A stretch of DNA of 14,537 nt, taken from Romboutsia sp. 13368 (GTDB lineage Bacteria; Bacillota; Clostridia; Peptostreptococcales; Peptostreptococcaceae). This document shows, in pieces, positions 14,433-14,537 of this stretch (positions within the stretch are counted from its first letter, which is position 1; each line of letters starts with the position of its first letter). The stretch is from positions 2,390,325-2,404,861 of the forward strand of contig NZ_CP048741.1 in assembly GCF_018336475.1 (NCBI RefSeq). The letters run 5' to 3'. The notes under the pieces were generated by a model. That model had not been told where the DNA came from, made no database searches, and was given only the letters and a program-made list of their open reading frames with translations. A program made the position numbers and the translations under genes.

Positions 14433-14454
14433 CTCAAAATATTACTATTTTGAG
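14433..14454. other. Palindrome over the spoIIR start-site region
   Basis: A perfect 9-bp inverted repeat (14433-14441 and 14446-14454) with a four-base spacer lies between the predicted -10 box and the ribosome binding site. In a minus-strand transcript from further upstream it would form a hairpin ending right at GAGGGGG. A transcript starting near 14446 would lack the 5' arm. It could also be an operator. Confidence 0.45.
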
Positions 14455-14480
14455 TATTTCCATTTTATATTGATTTATAC
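14453..14480 (-). promoter_or_regulatory. Putative sigma-F promoter of spoIIR
   Basis: On the minus strand GTATA (14480-14476) is followed after 14 bases by GGAAATACT (14461-14453), which resembles the forespore sigma-F pattern (GYATA, then GGnnAnAnT). The spacer is at the short end. The context is right because spoIIR is a known sigma-F target. No sigma-A promoter is obvious here. Confidence 0.55.
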
Positions 14481-14537
14481 ATTTCTATAAAAATATTTTT
14501 TAGTTTTGAGTTTAGAGCCTTTTTAAACATAAAAAAT

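Overview
This window is a compact, AT-rich block of core chromosome from a spore-forming, low-GC Gram-positive anaerobe. The sporulation gene spoIIR, the AGGAGG-type ribosome binding sites, probable TTG starts and heavy use of A/T-ending codons point to the class Clostridia. The gene set and order suggest Peptostreptococcaceae (Clostridioides, Paraclostridium or Romboutsia-like); that placement is inference from memory, not a database result. All 14 genes lie on the minus strand, so transcription runs from high to low coordinates. I see no tRNA, rRNA, CRISPR array, prophage or insertion sequence.

In order of transcription the window falls into short units separated by hairpin terminators: (1) spoIIR and a SleB-type cell-wall hydrolase, probably from a forespore sigma-F promoter near 14465, ending at a terminator at 13165-13189; (2) ddl and murI, supplying D-Ala-D-Ala and D-Glu for peptidoglycan, then a terminator-like hairpin and a DUF1934 protein ending at a terminator near 10670; (3) tilS and ftsH, closed by a perfect palindromic terminator at 7108-7149; (4) birA overlapping an S58-family self-cleaving peptidase; (5) an ECF transporter S component and coaX, together suggesting pantothenate uptake and phosphorylation, driven by a near-consensus promoter at 5010-5038 and closed by a terminator at 3398-3431; (6) dusB; (7) greA and lysS from a perfect TTGACA-17-TATAAT promoter buried in the end of dusB, closed by a terminator at 214-260.

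I do not find a wholly new system. The most notable feature is a set of three tandem duplications, each at the 5' end of a gene: 15 bp in lysS, 26 bp at the ECF gene and 38 bp in the birA leader. The 26-bp one is not a multiple of three. It separates the only good ribosome binding site and start codon (ATG at 4897) from the ECF reading frame, so this allele is frameshifted at its start or depends on internal re-initiation. Other leads are the ECF leader RNA, a palindrome over the spoIIR start site and a 20-bp palindrome in front of tilS. Several starts are revised from ribosome binding site positions (ftsH and DUF1934 to TTG; murI, the S58 peptidase and the hydrolase to internal ATG codons).
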